The notes beneath the pieces were generated by a model, which was given only the letters and a program-made list of their open reading frames with translations, made no database searches and was not told the origin of the DNA. From Anas platyrhynchos (lineage: Eukaryota > Chordata > Aves > Anseriformes > Anatidae): 64,000 bases of DNA. Positions 36,904 to 51,900 of this stretch are shown one piece after another; positions within the stretch are counted from its first letter, which is position 1, and every line of letters starts with the position of its first letter. The DNA lies in the NCBI RefSeq assembly GCF_047663525.1, contig NC_092602.1, forward strand, positions 7,933,501 to 7,997,500, written 5' to 3'. A program made the position numbers and the translations under genes.

Positions 36904-39900
36904 CTAAACAGCAGTGAAACAGCAGAGGACCATTCACTCAGAAACCATAAAGCCCATTTAGAATACAGATTTAAAAATACACGTATATACGTAAAATGCA
37001 CGTAAGCATATCTTAAAGCAAATCTATTCTCCACCTGTTTTGCAGATTACAATAAAGACCATAAAATACATCCTTCCCACAACATGTCGAAATGCCTTAT
37101 TTTTGTGACAGATTGACCTAAGTATTTCCTTCCCATCAGAAAAACATTTTATGTGGGCGGAAAATTTTGCCCTGTTTTATGCTTCAATCTAGAGTGCTAG
37201 ACGTGTGTTTCAACAATAGCCCTGAAACAGTAAAGGTTACATTTTGAAATTTGACTTCAGAACAGGTGACTGGAAATAGGTAAATAAGGATCTGCCTCTC
37301 CTCTCTCTATCCAGCTTTTGCGCAAATGCTTTCTTTCACAACCAGCTGGGTGAGGAGAAATTCATTTATTTAATTTAAACAGCACTTAAAGTACCAGCAA
37401 ACGTACACTAAACAAGTTCAGAAGTATTACATGCATAGATCATTTTCTAGTTCAGGAACAAGTCTGTTACTTAGTCCTCCAAAATGAGGATCCACCCCAG
37501 CAGCAGCAGTACCTCAGTTCTTGGCTGCAGCTGTTAAGAAGAAGCAAGGGCATGCAGCATCCTTGTGAGAACCGGTGCCCAGTGCATGAGCACTGAACTC
37601 GCTTCCAGCTGATCCCCACTTTCCTGACAGGAATATATAATCCTATCTTACCTTTAAATAGGCCATGGTGAGGAGCGGCAATAAAGTAAAAGGTACCAAA
37701 TACAGGAGGGCAGGCTGGGCTGCCCGGTGAATACGAGAAGCTACTGTTGCAGTTAATAGACCTGTAAAAGAAAAAAGTGCCTATAAATATCTTTAGTAGC
37801 TCATGGATGTTCTCTATCATTTCATCCACAGGTGGTTTCCTTCCCCACCATTTTAAGACAGTCTATGGAAATATTACCTGCTTGTGCTTAGCTTTCCCTG
37901 AAGAGATACAAAACGAGCAAAAAGGGAAGTTGCTCTATTTTAGTATTAGGCTCTGTTGAGCCACTTGCTTTGGTTTTGAATCTCAAAAACTAAGCTAATA
38001 ATAACACAACACAAACATAATAAAAGGCAAAGGGGAGGAAGCTGAAAGCACACACCAAATTGGTTTACGTGCTCCTCCAGTACCGGTACCTCTCGAGACT
38101 GTTGGTCTGAGAGGCCCCTCGCCTGAGAAACGAGGGGCTGCAAGGAAGGATTGTACACACCAGGAATGCTTTTCCTGGATACGTGCCCAAAAGGAACATA
38201 TGGGGGAAAGGCAGGGGGCGACGGGGGGGGGGGAGGCAAGCAGGAGACGATCTTTCCTTTTCATCCTCTAAAGGACTACACAGGTTCCGGATATGCACAC
38301 ACATATCCTGACCTTCAGGGAAAATCTATTTTGTGTTAGTGAGGAAAGGGATGGCTGCATCACATTATAAACAGCATTCTAGTTGTGGCTATTTACAATT
38401 TTCCGCATGTGCTAAAATGTCACAGGATCATAAGAATTAACATTAGAATACAAAAATGGTGGGAATCTGTAAAATGAATTCTCAAGATGTACTATTGCAC
38501 AGCGCAACCCATCTAGAAACTCCCATATTTTTCTGCGTAACCCAGCTGTGAGCTAGGACACCTTCGGTACTAGTAAAGCAAGGTATAAAAAGTTCTCACA
38601 GAAATACACTGATAATCTCTTTCATCCTCTAAATAAAATACACCAAAAATAATTTAAAACAGAACTCTAGAAGAGTTCTTCTCCCTAGACCATGCCAATG
38701 AAAACGGAGAGAGGAAGATTAAAAAAGAACATAACCAAGCAGTCTCCCAAAGCCTCTTTACCCTTTGTTTCATCATCTTTTAAACCTACTACAATAATCC
38801 CACTCCTGCTCACTAAGCAGCTATCCATATTAAACCAATTACTCACCTACAAAATATCCAATAAGTGTGCAGTGAAAGTAAGAGACCTTCTGCATACGTC
38901 CAGAGATGTTCCCTGGTCCTGGGGCACCACAGGAGTCACTGTTGGCTTGTTTTTTGTAGTTATCGTAACGTAGGACAAAGCAGAGCAGAAGACCTGGCAT
39001 CACAATATCTCCGATCCCCAGCATGGAGAAGTGGCTGCCTGTGGAACTGGAGAGCAACTGAAATTGGGTCTGTGCCCAGTACAGAGGGTGACAAGCTCTA
39101 GACTCCTCCACTTTGTTTTTGAGCTTCACTTTATACAGGCTGGACTTCCAACTGGCCACCTTTTATGTAGTAGAAGCTCCTACATAAATACCTGCTACTA
39201 ACGATTTTTCCTCACGTGACATCATCACATTCCAGCTCAGTTTTAAATGTTACCTATTTTGACACTAATAACACTTTGCTCCAAACCTGTTTATTTCTAC
39301 CAGCAGTGTTTAAACTTCTTTCTTCTAAGTCACTCGATGTAACTTGGTATTTCAGTCATCTCTCTCCTAAACGTGACTGGGAGGTAGGTACCTGCCGACA
39401 ATTTCACCAAACTATTTGACCATCGCTGATGGACACTGCACCTCTAGTGTACGTAGATCACTTCTAACACGTGACAGTAAGTCAGTTTATGGATTTATGA
39501 TCTTCGGCTTAATTCGGACAAAATGCACATAAACCTACAGCTTTATCAGATTCCCAGAAAAGAGCCAGCCGCTAAGCAGATTAAGAACTAAAACCAGCCA
39601 GTATCTTAAACCCAGGATCTTTTTCATGAAATGATATAAAATTAATTTGTCACAGAATGAACCAAACTGTTTTGTTTTTATCATTGCAGAGAACGATTTC
39701 CTAATCCCTGCAATTTTAGAACCCCAGCTTCTAAAGAAACAAGAACAGAGTAAATTAGCCAACTTAGCCTACTGCACGACTTCTGAAGTGCTTGAGTTTA
39801 TTGCTGTATCAGGCCTATGTGTAACTAGCTCAAAATCTGAAACATCAAGGAACCCCCACAGTAGACAGATGTGGAATAATCTCCCTCCAACACAGCATTT

Positions 39901-42900
39901 AACCCAGTAACCTTTGTTGCTTAGATCAGTTTCTAATTCCCGTCCTACAAGTATGCATTAATCAAGACTAACATTATAGTAAACTTAAGTTCTTTTTGCT
40001 TTTAAGCATTAGGTCATACTACAACAGTGACCACTAAATGGTAGAACTCACATTCATGTCAAAAAAATATCCTGGTCCGAATGGGCCACTTCTTTTACCC
40101 CAATTAGCATCATATCTGCATGCTATGAGACAGCAAAAGCAAAGCGTCCAATCCTTACAACCCATTATTTTACAGATCTTCATCATGAAGGAGGAGTGAC
40201 TAAACAGGGAACTGAGCTGGTATTTTCCAAGAGAGTTAGTGCTAATAAAAAGTATAGTCAGGAAATACTTTTCTTATATAGTACTGTAAAAGAACTACTG
40301 ATTTTACCTTGGAAACACAAGTTTACCAGGCAGCGACAGGCGGGGAACATCTCTACCCACATTTGGTCCCAGGTGAAGTTTCCGGGATAAAACGTCAAGG
40401 GGATTATCAGCTGGTTGCGTGGCCACTTTCACCATAACATTGCTGTTAAAGATGTAGGCAGAAAAAAAGACCTACAGAAGAAGGAAATCATTAAAAATGA
40501 CAAACTGCAATTGGATAGCAATTCAAAGTGGCTTGCTTTTTTTTTTTCTTTTTGCTTCATTTATTCAAGAAAAGAAAGGATCTACTTTTCCAGACACAAA
40601 CATTCTATGTTTGATAATAAAAAACAAAATGTATTTTAAAAACAATCAGATGAAGTTTTTTACACTATTAATCCTGAAGAAAAACTGGAGTATACTGTAT
40701 GATGCCAAGATACCGATCAACAGATTACAAGCACCAGCAAATGCAGGTAATAGGGCACTGAAAATATGAGAAAGCTGGAAGAGAGAAGAGAGTACAGTGC
40801 TCACTCATAAAATGCATGATGCAACACTTATTTCAAATAGACCTTTACACTACAGCTCATCGTGCTGGGAAACTGACTCAATGCCAGAGCTGTCAACAAG
40901 TGCCTTCCTGAATCAGTGCTCGCTGTTATGCAAAGGTAAAACCAAATCCTTTCAGTATTACAAAGGACATCATTCTGTCAGGTTTCTTGTAAAACTGCTG
41001 TAAGATTTTATGCCAACTTGACTGGCTGTAAATCAGTTTGCATTTCTGTTTTGCAGATTCCACTGCTAATCAGAAGTTGGCATGCACGTCCTGCACGAGC
41101 GTGGATAAGGCTTCCCATTTACTTGGGAACACTTATTCTGATCTGCAGCCAAGGTTTCAAAATTTGAGGTCTAACTTTTTCTTACAATATGCCAAAGTTG
41201 AAATATTCTGATATTGTTCCTGCTTTTGTTAACTAATTAGGGAGGAGATCATTTTGTATTCTGCTGCAGACTTTAACTTCTCGGAACAGAGCAATGAAGC
41301 TCATCGATTTCATACTAGTACATCTCGTGTAAAAATGGCCCAAAGCCAACTACAAATCCAAACGATGAGAACAGTTTTAGCAAAACAAAACAAAACACTT
41401 ACCCAAAAGACATCATAAATTAGTAACCCGGAGAGTAGCAAGCAGGAAACCTTCAGGCTGGGCAGCCGGACAAAGGCTATCATTGCAACACACAGGCCCA
41501 TAGCCAGAGCTACAAATGCAAGTACATAATTAGTACATTAAAGAGAAAAAAAAAAAACAAAACACAACCATGACAAAACCAAACCAACACTCCCCCCCCC
41601 CCACCAAAAAAAAACCTGTTTGCAACTGTGCAACACTGCACTCACTAGATTATTTTCCAGTATATTTTCTAGTATTTCCAGAAAGTGAAATTCTTAGCAG
41701 AGTTAAGAAAAGACAAAATACATTCAGGAATGTAGCCATCTGTGAACACCTCCCCATACAAAGAGAAATACCTCTTCAGACACAACTACCCGTTGCACTC
41801 CACTCCTACCATCCACTACAAAGAAACATTTTCATGACAAGCATCCCAGACACGATCTCCCCTGTGAAAGCCACTTGAGAACAACAAACACCAAACAGAG
41901 AACTCTACTTTTACACTGCCAGGAGGTTATACAGTAAATGTGTAAAATAAGTAAATAAAATGCTTGGCTCTTACTTCAGAAATCAGCATGGTAGTATGAC
42001 ATGATATGGCCAAAGAAACCACTCAAACCAATCCGCTACTTGAACAAGCTTGTGCAAGGCTGCCCAAACACTATGGGGTACAATTGTTTAGCTACACAGG
42101 GATTTCCCAGTAACAATTAATAAATGTGAAAGCCTACCCAACAATGGGAAAAAAAATGCAGGCAAGTCTTCTAAATTCTCTCCCAAGGCCTAGCTTTCAG
42201 TCAGACTGACAAGCTGACCTGAGTGCTGCTGCACGCTCAGCGTTGTCAGTTCTCTTCCATGATCAGACACGTGCAATGCAAAATTAAACCTTAACTGTAA
42301 CTTGCATGTTCAGATAGGGGAGGGAGGGGAGCCCTTTCTCTGCAGTTTTAATCAAATTCCCTATATATTTTGTCAGAGTAGAAAACTAAGATGTCACACT
42401 AAAAAAAAAAAATCCCAGTTTTCTCATATTTGTGATTTCCTGCTTCTTTGAGTCTAACCTTAGATGCCAAAGACACTCAGCGGACTATAAATACATTTCA
42501 GCTGGTTACAAGTAAATCCCTAGAGAAAAAAACAAACCAAACCAAAATCTTTCATCTCTGCTGTTTACGAGGAATAACAGAGCCCTGTTGGGACCAGATT
42601 TCAGTTAAGTACGCGGACATTTCTAAAAAAAATGCACTCAGTTAACATGCCACAGAATTCATAAAAAAAAAAAAAAAAAATCAGATCCTATTTTGACCAA
42701 GTGAAACCCTAGGGAAAATAGAGTCATTAAGTACAAGCCCACCAGCCTGACAGCTTGAGCCGCCAAGCTCACGAGTTAACACTGTAACGCTATAATTATG
42801 GAACTGTAAAAATGTTTTACGCTTGCATTTCATCTGTAAGATGTGGAGTTCTTCCATCAAAACACTACGGAAACATTTCAGTGCAGATTTCAGAGAAAAA

Positions 42901-45900
42901 GCTGACACAAAGCAATTGCCAAGGTGGCCGCCTGCAATGCCCAGGGGTTGCATCCTGGCCAGGACTTGGCCAAACCCACCTTACCTTTTGAGAATTGACA
43001 AGCTTAACGTAACTCCAAGTGGCACGGCTGCTAGTTTTAATGAAGTAACAGGATTATTCAGATAAAAATGTACCCTAAATCACGCTGCATAATTGCAACT
43101 CGATATAAAACATAAGCAAATTACTGAGGTTTAAAGAATTTGACACAGTAAAGCAGCAAGAAAAAGAACTGCTCTCAGTAATTCAATAGAGCCTTCAGTT
43201 ACAGGCTTCGTCTGGCAGAGGAGCAAATACAAGGGAACAGTCTGTCTTAAATCAAAGAGATTTCTCTAAAGCCAATGCTAATAATAGCTCAAGTTAGCCT
43301 ATATTCAAGAGAGGATTTCCAGGTTATAATTAACTAGAAGAGGGAATATTTTAACCAACATGGAGTTTTAGCTATTGTTCACACACTCAATTTCTGTGTC
43401 ACTGAAACGAACACAGGCACACATATGTAACACACTTCCATCATACTAAGCAAGTACTGGATTTAAAAGGGAATGGAAAAAACTCCTTTACATCAGAGTG
43501 AAACGCACACACTAATAATCATGCAGTTTTGCAACTGCTTTAAGAAATATTGGTAAGTTTAAAAAACAAAAATAAAGCCAGAATGCCCAAGAGCAAGTGT
43601 TAGTAATAGAGGCCGAAGTGCAGCCAAGCCACCAATGTGCTTCTGTAAAATGAAGCCAGCTTCCTTCTCCAATGAAAAAATTCAGAAATCACACTAGAAA
43701 CCAAGTCAACCATACCCAAGTTTGTGCATGGTGCTGACAAACTACATAAGGCCGATCTCCACTGAAATGCACTCTAAGTTAAAGAGGCAGAAAGAAGGGG
43801 AGCACACCGTGCAAACGGCAGCTCAGCTGGAAGTGCTGCTGCACTGCTCCTCAGAGCTGAATGTGAAAGCATTAACTGAAACGGTTAACCTTCGATCAAG
43901 TGAATGGATTGACTTCTAAGTCCTTGCAAGCACACTCATATGGAACAAGGATATTCTGAAGATTAACAATACTCTTGTGTATGTGATGAGACTCTCAGCC
44001 ACAGTATTTTTCAGTCTTATTGCGATAGTGCGGCCAGAACAGACGAAACTACCGAGGTTCTGCTGCTGTGGTTTCTCGCTTACAAAGCATTATGCAAACT
44101 GGCAGGGGTTAAGCTTTCCCCACAAGCCACCAGTTGACCTTTGAAACAAATAGGTGGTGAAGTTCTGATCTAATTGCGTATCTACAAAACCCTCAACGTG
44201 TATTTTAAAAAGCAGAAATACAAGCACGCATCATGAAGCAGCTTCTGCCCAGCTGCTGCAGCCGTTAATGCCTGTAGCAGTTCGCAGGGCATCCCAGCCT
44301 CTTCAGTTCGCCCCATAGCTATGGGTGGATATGCATAAATCTACTGCTTTCCCATTTTTCATCTCTGGGTATTCCTACTATTTAGGAAAGCTTCTAAGCG
44401 AGTTTTCCCAGCTGACAGCAATGACTCTAGATGATTCTGTCATCAGCCCGTCCCCCCTGAGAACCAGCATTTCAAGACCCATGAAGGTACATCATCACAG
44501 GCCACAGCAACCTGCTGGAGACAACGTCTCCTCATTCTATCTGATAACATCCCTAGATTTTAGAAACAGTTTGACCAGCTGCTGGAGAGATGAGGGAACT
44601 GTGGTATTTGCACAATGAAGGCTGTTCTGGCAGGAAGCACTCTACCTCGATTCTGCAGGAAATGGAAAAGGCCAGTAAGTATTTCTCTTCCTTTTTACTT
44701 AGCCCTGAAGTAGAGATACTCTCTCCTAAAGAGCCAACCGCACAACGAGCCCTGCCCCACTTCTCCCTCCAGCCAGCAGCCCGGGCGATGCGAGGCACAT
44801 TCACAACATCTGCTTCGTTTCTGCTGACAGCAAACCCAAAGATCAACGCGCAGGGGAGGAGCTGGATCGCAGCGCCGCGAGCAGACACAGCCTCAAAGGC
44901 TAGCGAGCTCTCCGCCTGCCTGTGCTACCCAGCACCACCTCCTGCCCACGCTTCGCTCCAAACAAGGTGAATTGGGGTCTCAAGTATGCAGCTACAGAGA
45001 GGAGAAGGGTATAGGCAGAGATGACGTGATCCCGCTTGCAGCAGTACAGTGTGAGGAGTAAACCGGCTCGGTCCTCTGATGAACGCCAATAAATGCTGTT
45101 CTCTGCTCAATGTCACTGACAGATGTCGGTGTAATTGCATTTAAACAAACTAAAGGAGGCTTACCTATATTGTACAATCTCACTTAATATAAAATACATA
45201 AAATACTCCAAAGCTACACGTAAATCATAAACAACCACAGGGAAATAAACCCCAGAAGCCACTCTGTGCCAGTTCAGTACTCTGCAATTATCTCACAGCC
45301 CGCTATTTCTGAGTGAAGTGCTCACAAAAATAACCATTTTAAGTAAATGCTTCTGTCAGCTTCTCAGGGTAGACAAGTCTTTTCAGATTGTGTCAAAATC
45401 CACGCTTGAAGTTACATTTACCTGCGTAGCTACTGCAGAGTGACAAGCACCCTTGATTTCATGGTGGGCCAGTCTGCTTTGAACAAACCAAACACCACCC
45501 ACATTTTTATTCTTTTTTTCTTTATTTGAGTATTTTTATTTGAGTATTTTATAAGGTACGCCCTAGTATATAATAGGTGGAGCTTTTGCAGCAGCAAAAA
45601 ACATGAATGAAACATAATCCCCATATACAAGAGAAACACTCAAGGTGCCATGGCAGCTTCCAGTGCTAAGGACTTGCTGCTGCTGTCTCATTTAGGAGGA
45701 GCTAGAAAGCTGATGGGACGTAGGCTTTTTTATCACAAGAAGCAAATTCAAGGGTAGGTAATGCTGTTCCAGCTATTTTTCCTCACGCAATCACCACCTC
45801 AGGGTGCCACTTCACGACATGTCTTCAGCCAATTTAGCTGCCTGACACTGCTGAGGAGCGGAGGTCCTGCTCCTGGCTACCCCTTCATCCCTTTGCTATC

Positions 45901-48900
45901 ATATCCACTCCGTCCTCTCACCACTTACCTTTTGCCAAATTTAGCACATTCCTGACTGCACAACAATCCAATTCACCTCACTGCAAGCAGCAGAAAAATA
46001 GCCTGGCAAAAGACTGCACTGCCATTCTAGTGAGCTGAATCAGTTTGCCCTGTGATTAAACGAATGCCAGAGCTAGCCCAAGAGATTTGTAAGGCAGGAG
46101 GGAAGGAGGAAAGCTCTTTGTAGGAACAGCAAGCTGTAAATTCAGTTCAACCAGAAGGAAAAAAAATAAATAAATCACCCCTTCAAGCCAACTGGACGCC
46201 TGCCAGCTTCACCCATCTCACCACCCTAACTGGTATGCATCAAAGAGATCAAAGACAGCTAGCTACTGTGAACTGTCTCACAACAAATTATTTGATCATC
46301 TGAACCAAACCCACCATGACACACAGCAAAAATTAACCAGATTGTTGAGACCAAGTTATGATTCATAAGTAACTGCTGTCTCCACACATCTTTAACTAAA
46401 ACTGGCAATTCACCCTACACCACACGAGTGCAGATCATCTCTCATGGATGTTCTGGCAATTCCTTGGAAGCTTTTCCAAACCAGAAAAACAGGTGTCCCG
46501 AACATTACCCCGGCATGTTTCTGACAGGGCTTGTTCTCAGGGAGTCTACCACAAACATTACAATCCAGCAAGGCATTAATAACAGCAAATTTCACCGATC
46601 ATCACCAGGTGACTGGATGTGTCAGAACAGGCACAAACTTGTAGTCAAATCCCTTGATTCACATACTCACCGTCCATAAGGAGCCAGTGGCCAGTGAGGA
46701 CCCAGATAAGTACAAGCATCACAGACAAAGAAAATGAGAGCAACTCAGCAGCAGTGAAACGCCCGCAGCAGCCAAAGGAAATCCTAGGAACAACATGTAA
46801 ACATAAGCTGCAATGTTTCCATTTAAAGAACAGAAAATGGATGCTACCGGAACAGAGCTCAACTGCTGATGAAAGACGCCAAGAACAACTGAGGGGAAGC
46901 TCCTTTGCCACAAGTAGGTACCAAAACAGCAACAAAATACAAGCTTTCCTCACGTTCAAATCACATGTGTAAAGCCTGAACTACGAAGATGGAAAAAAAA
47001 TAACAAAAACCTGTAAATCCTGGCACCTCTCTTAAAATCGTTAGTATGAATGCTATTTCCTAGTACCATCTATGACAGTGCTTTTTGGAGCATGAACTCC
47101 AGTCACAAGGTAAGGAAAGAATTAGTTTCAAAACATGGCTCGAACAATCGTCATTTTCACTAGCATAACTACAGTCCCTGAAAAAACAGCATTATCATCC
47201 AGAGTTTAATGTTAACAAACATTAAAACCCACTACTAATTCTGAAACTGAATTCTCAGCCAAAATAACCCAAACTTCTTAAATGCTGTTGGGAAATCTAG
47301 TCTCCTGCAATTGTATTGTATTCCCCAGGCTGGCAAACATGCGTGACTTGCAGAAATTGTGCTTCCTAGTTTCAAAGTGGAAACACAGCGTTCACACACA
47401 CAAAAAATATGCATGAACTTCAGCCCCGAGGTTAATGCTCATAACCAAAGACTCTGTTAAAGAATTCTCATTAAAAGAAATGAATACAGCATACGAGAAG
47501 AGGAACAAAACATTTCTCAAGTCCTTACTTGTTTTGAGGCGAACAAGGCCGTGTTAAGTACTGGCACATCGGGAGCAGAAGGAAAGCAAAAGCTATTGTT
47601 GCAAGGACTAGAAAAGGAAGAAAAGGTAATATTAGTACATTCAGACCTGATTTCTACAGTACACAAACAAGCTTCACCAATTTGAAAAAGCTCTTGGAAC
47701 AATGTCCTATTATCATATGCTGCAGTATTATTGAAGCAAGAGCAGTTAAAGACTCCAAGGTTTTCTGCAGAACTTCTATTGCTTTCAAACTGCAATCAAA
47801 ATAAAGGCTCTCAAAGGAATTACATGCTCCTATCTCCAAGTCTAAAAAGAAAAAAAAAAAGAAAAAAAAAAGTCAGTCTCAAAGCTGTTCATGATCATGT
47901 CTGCAAGAAAAACAGTTTCCAAACATTCTAGGAGTCAACAAAAACATCAGAACTTGCTACAAACTGGCTGTGAGATTCTTCTAAAATTATTTAACATATG
48001 ACAGATTAAGGCAGCGTAATAAAGGGGTTCTCTGGCTTTTCAACTCAATCACTTTTTTCTCCCTTCTTACTCATAACTGTTTATTGACTACTGAAATATA
48101 TTACAACTTAAAGCACTGCATATTTTACCAATTCTAAAGTTTTTGAAAACAGGGAAAATGATAAAATCACACAAATAAGCAAAAGGGCTATTTCCATAAA
48201 TACTTTTTTTTTTTTTTCCAAGAAGCATATTTATTCCACCCAAACATCTGTAAAAGCGTTTAGTAAGTGCTGGTATTTATAATCATTCTTTCCTTTTTTT
48301 TTTTTTTTTTTTTTAATAATAGCAGTGAACTTGTATTAAGGGCTGTTTAAAAGACTGAGGACTTGGAGAAACAGACTTGTCAGCAGCACTCACACAGCAT
48401 CCAGAATTGCTGTAGCAAGAACAGACCAACATGAAAACAGAAGGATCGTTTGACATTTTCTGGATGATGTTCTCTACTCGTTCCTTAAAAACTTGTGTTA
48501 GTTTTTGCTTTTTAGAAGGAATTATTATTTTTTTTATTTTCTCAAGCTAAGATGATGGGAAGTCTCTTTATTACACAGCCTGAGTCAACTGGAGAAAATT
48601 TGGTTTGTTCAAACCACATCTTTCCACCTCTCAGTTCTGTCCCTTCTGGTATGAGGAAGATAAAATAAACAAATAAATTCACACCAAAAAAAGGTGTCAG
48701 CAAACAGCACCAGGGAAACTCGAAGTTCTATCAGTATTTCAGAAAGGAAATATAAAAAAAAAAAAAGCAGAACGGGCAGAGAAAGAATGAAGAGTGTAGA
48801 ACTCTGCATGGGTTTGCCTAGGACCCTTCTCAGAAATGCTTGGCCAAGAGTAAAACCTGTGCTCCTGCTGCCCCGCATCCCACATCCCCATTGCCTGCCT

Positions 48901-51900
48901 GCCCTGCTTCCCGCTCAGCCTCCATCACAGCTGAACTGACCCTCTTTGGCCTTGAAATCTGTCTTTTCCCCCTTCTCCCCCCAGGCTCTGCTCATCAGGG
49001 CACCCTGCACCTCCTGTCCCAGCATCCACAGCCACCGCTGCCCGTAGCTGGGCTCTCCCGAAGTGGACACGAATTCAGATGTAATTACACCAGGACACAT
49101 TTGTCCAGGAGTACCCGATCTCCCTCCTTACTGTTCAGGCTTCCAGCTGGGTGTTTCTGTTTTCCTTCAGCTTCAGCACCCATCATTCAATTGGGAATCC
49201 TTTGGATTAATTCCCGTCTGCAGGCAGCCACCAGCTCTCCAGCTCTGCCTGCTCCTCGCACCTCAGCCTGCCTGCAGGTCCTTCCTTGCTCTCCACTGTT
49301 CCCCAAAGGCAAACCTTTGAGGCAGGCAGATTTACGAGTGGTTTAAGAAACCAGACACCAGCTATAATTCAAAAGCACACACCCACATCAGCTTCTAAAA
49401 TCTACAAAAAGGAGGATGCCAAATAGAACCACTGCAGCTTCAGAGGGGCCAAGCCCCCAGCCCCAGGTCCCCAGCCCAGCTCTGTAACCTCCAAAGTCAC
49501 AAAGTTCAGAGCTCCTGGGGCCAAGGTCCCCCGTGCTTAATGACACCCTCATATGCAAGACCAGAGAAACAGTATCATAAACACAGCCTGAAGAATAAAG
49601 ATACCCCAGGGCACTAGTGCAAGTAGGCACAATCCTCTTAAACCTGGAGCATGCCCCAGCTGACACAACGCAGTCGCACCACATGCCACCAGCGTCACAA
49701 AGAAAGTTACAAATGTCAGGGTCATTCTGGAAATACAGGTAGCAATAAGCTTGACATTAAAATTTTTTTTCTCATCATAAAGTTTCCCTTATCACCAGTA
49801 TCTAGTGTATATTAGAATTTATTTGAAGTAATGATCTACTTTCAGTAGGGAAGAATGCATGTGACAGAGGCCAAAGCAGTAAGAGCAGTACCAGCAGGAG
49901 CGTGCCACTACAATTAGAGCTGGAGTCTCAAGATTCATTTCCAGAGGAGAGATTTAGATTTCACCCCTCGCCATCAGCCCTGTTTCAGAGGCTGGAGAGG
50001 ACGTAGAATTCAGGAGTTAAATAACGAGGGAAAAGCATGCAATGTGTATACATGAGATAGGAGAAGAAAAGTATTTAAGGGTTTAAAAGTCTTCACAGAT
50101 TCAGAGTGTGGACTGAGGACAACTTTTAAAAGCTCCTACACATTTGGAGCAGTTAAAAAGAATCTTGTTTCCCTGAACAGCACTGGTCTCTTGAAAAAGC
50201 TCTTCTTGAAAGATCAAAAGGCTAAAATGTTCCAAAAATCAAAGTTGTGATATTTACTTAAATGACAAAATGTAAATAATAATAAACTGAATCAGAGGAC
50301 TTGCAATTTATTTGCAGACAATCATCTCATTTTTGTTCTAAATTCAAGCAGTGCAAGAGAATAATACTGAAAATGATAGGGAGACATGAAGTATCCTTGA
50401 AACTAAGAAAATATGTATAACTGCAAAATCCAAAATTAAACTAGGAAAAGATGTCTGGATATGATCTCCAGAGCTTCCTTCCAACCTGAATGATCCTACA
50501 AAGTACCTGCGTTATGAAATAGCATGAACAGGTTTGAGTACTGACTTATAACAAGTGAACTATTTACTTAAAATAACACATCCAGCATCTTTCAAAACTC
50601 CTGCAATTTATAGTTCATTATATTTAGCAAATTTTTAAGTGGAAAATACTTCTCAAATAGTATTTGTCACTCTATTCATAGCTAAAGAGATATGAAAAAA
50701 CGATCATGAAACCTAATTCATTTGCTTAATACGTACTATGACACGCATTATAATTATCACCAACAATTAATCACATCAGTGCTTTCTGTTCTATTCAAAT
50801 TATTACAAAGAGAAGAAAACTTAGTCACCTGCTGTGCATATTGTAAAGACAACTTGAACTGAGTCGAAGAAGAAGAACATAACTAGGAGAGACACAGATG
50901 CTCCGATCGGCAGGAACAATGCCTGGGTAGAATCAATGGTTTGAATACCTGTGGAGGAAAGAATGTGACATTTAATTTGGGCTACTTCTTACCACACACA
51001 TTCTGAAAGCCTGTCCTCACCAATGTTAATTCAGGCTCTTAACAATAGACTTCACTTCAGTGCTGGTGCAATAGAAATTGACCCTGAGAGCCTCGTGCAC
51101 TGCCACACCCCGGCACTGCAGCCAGCACGAAATTACTACAGCCAAGCAGCACTTTGGCAGCAGCTGGGTGTGTACACCAACACGCTGGCTTCGCGGCAAT
51201 TCAAGAACGGCAAGTTGAAAACAGATCTCAGATTTTTTTTATTGTGCCATTGACAGAGTGGATAAGAAGTTAAAATTAACATTAGCTAGGGACTGTGAAT
51301 CATGCAGCACATGATCTATGTGCCATGTTTTACCCTAAGCCACACGTACATGTTGAAGAGAGCATCCAAAGGTTTGGTTTAACCACTCAGCATGACGACA
51401 AGAGCCTGATCAGCAGCAGAGCTGCAGAGCATTAGGCTGACCTAGCTCATGCAAAGGGTGCTACAGCTCCAAACTCTGCTTCGGTGATGCACTCAAATTG
51501 TATCACCGATTGCAATCACCAGATTACATCGAGCCTACCAACATAGGGCACTTTTTGAAAAACACCGAAGTCGTCTACCTGTTTATGAAACTGCTAACTC
51601 AGATCAGCATGCACTGTAATCACTTTTTATCCTAAAAAACAACAAAAAATCATGCCTACATTTAAGAGCTAGAAGCAATTTTAAAGAGTGCAGAGATACT
51701 AAAGGATTTTATTCTGATTATTTCCCCCAAATCAACCACGCAGAGTCACTACACAGGTTTATTGACAATGGGACAAGCCACTTTTTACTATAATTCACTA
51801 GAAGTTTTTAGAATTACTAACTAAAGATCAGGCTTTGAAAGCCCATCTATCCTCCAAAATCATACTGATACTTAACCAGTATTTGTAGCTGTATTTACAT

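Larger units (their letters stand above)
47608..50828 (-). other. SPPL3 intron 4
   Basis: 3,221 bp. Contains T-runs at 48208-48220 and 48294-48314, a GC- and pyrimidine-rich island at about 48800-49330 in otherwise AT-rich DNA, and a short CR1 tail at about 50450-50499. Confidence 0.75.
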
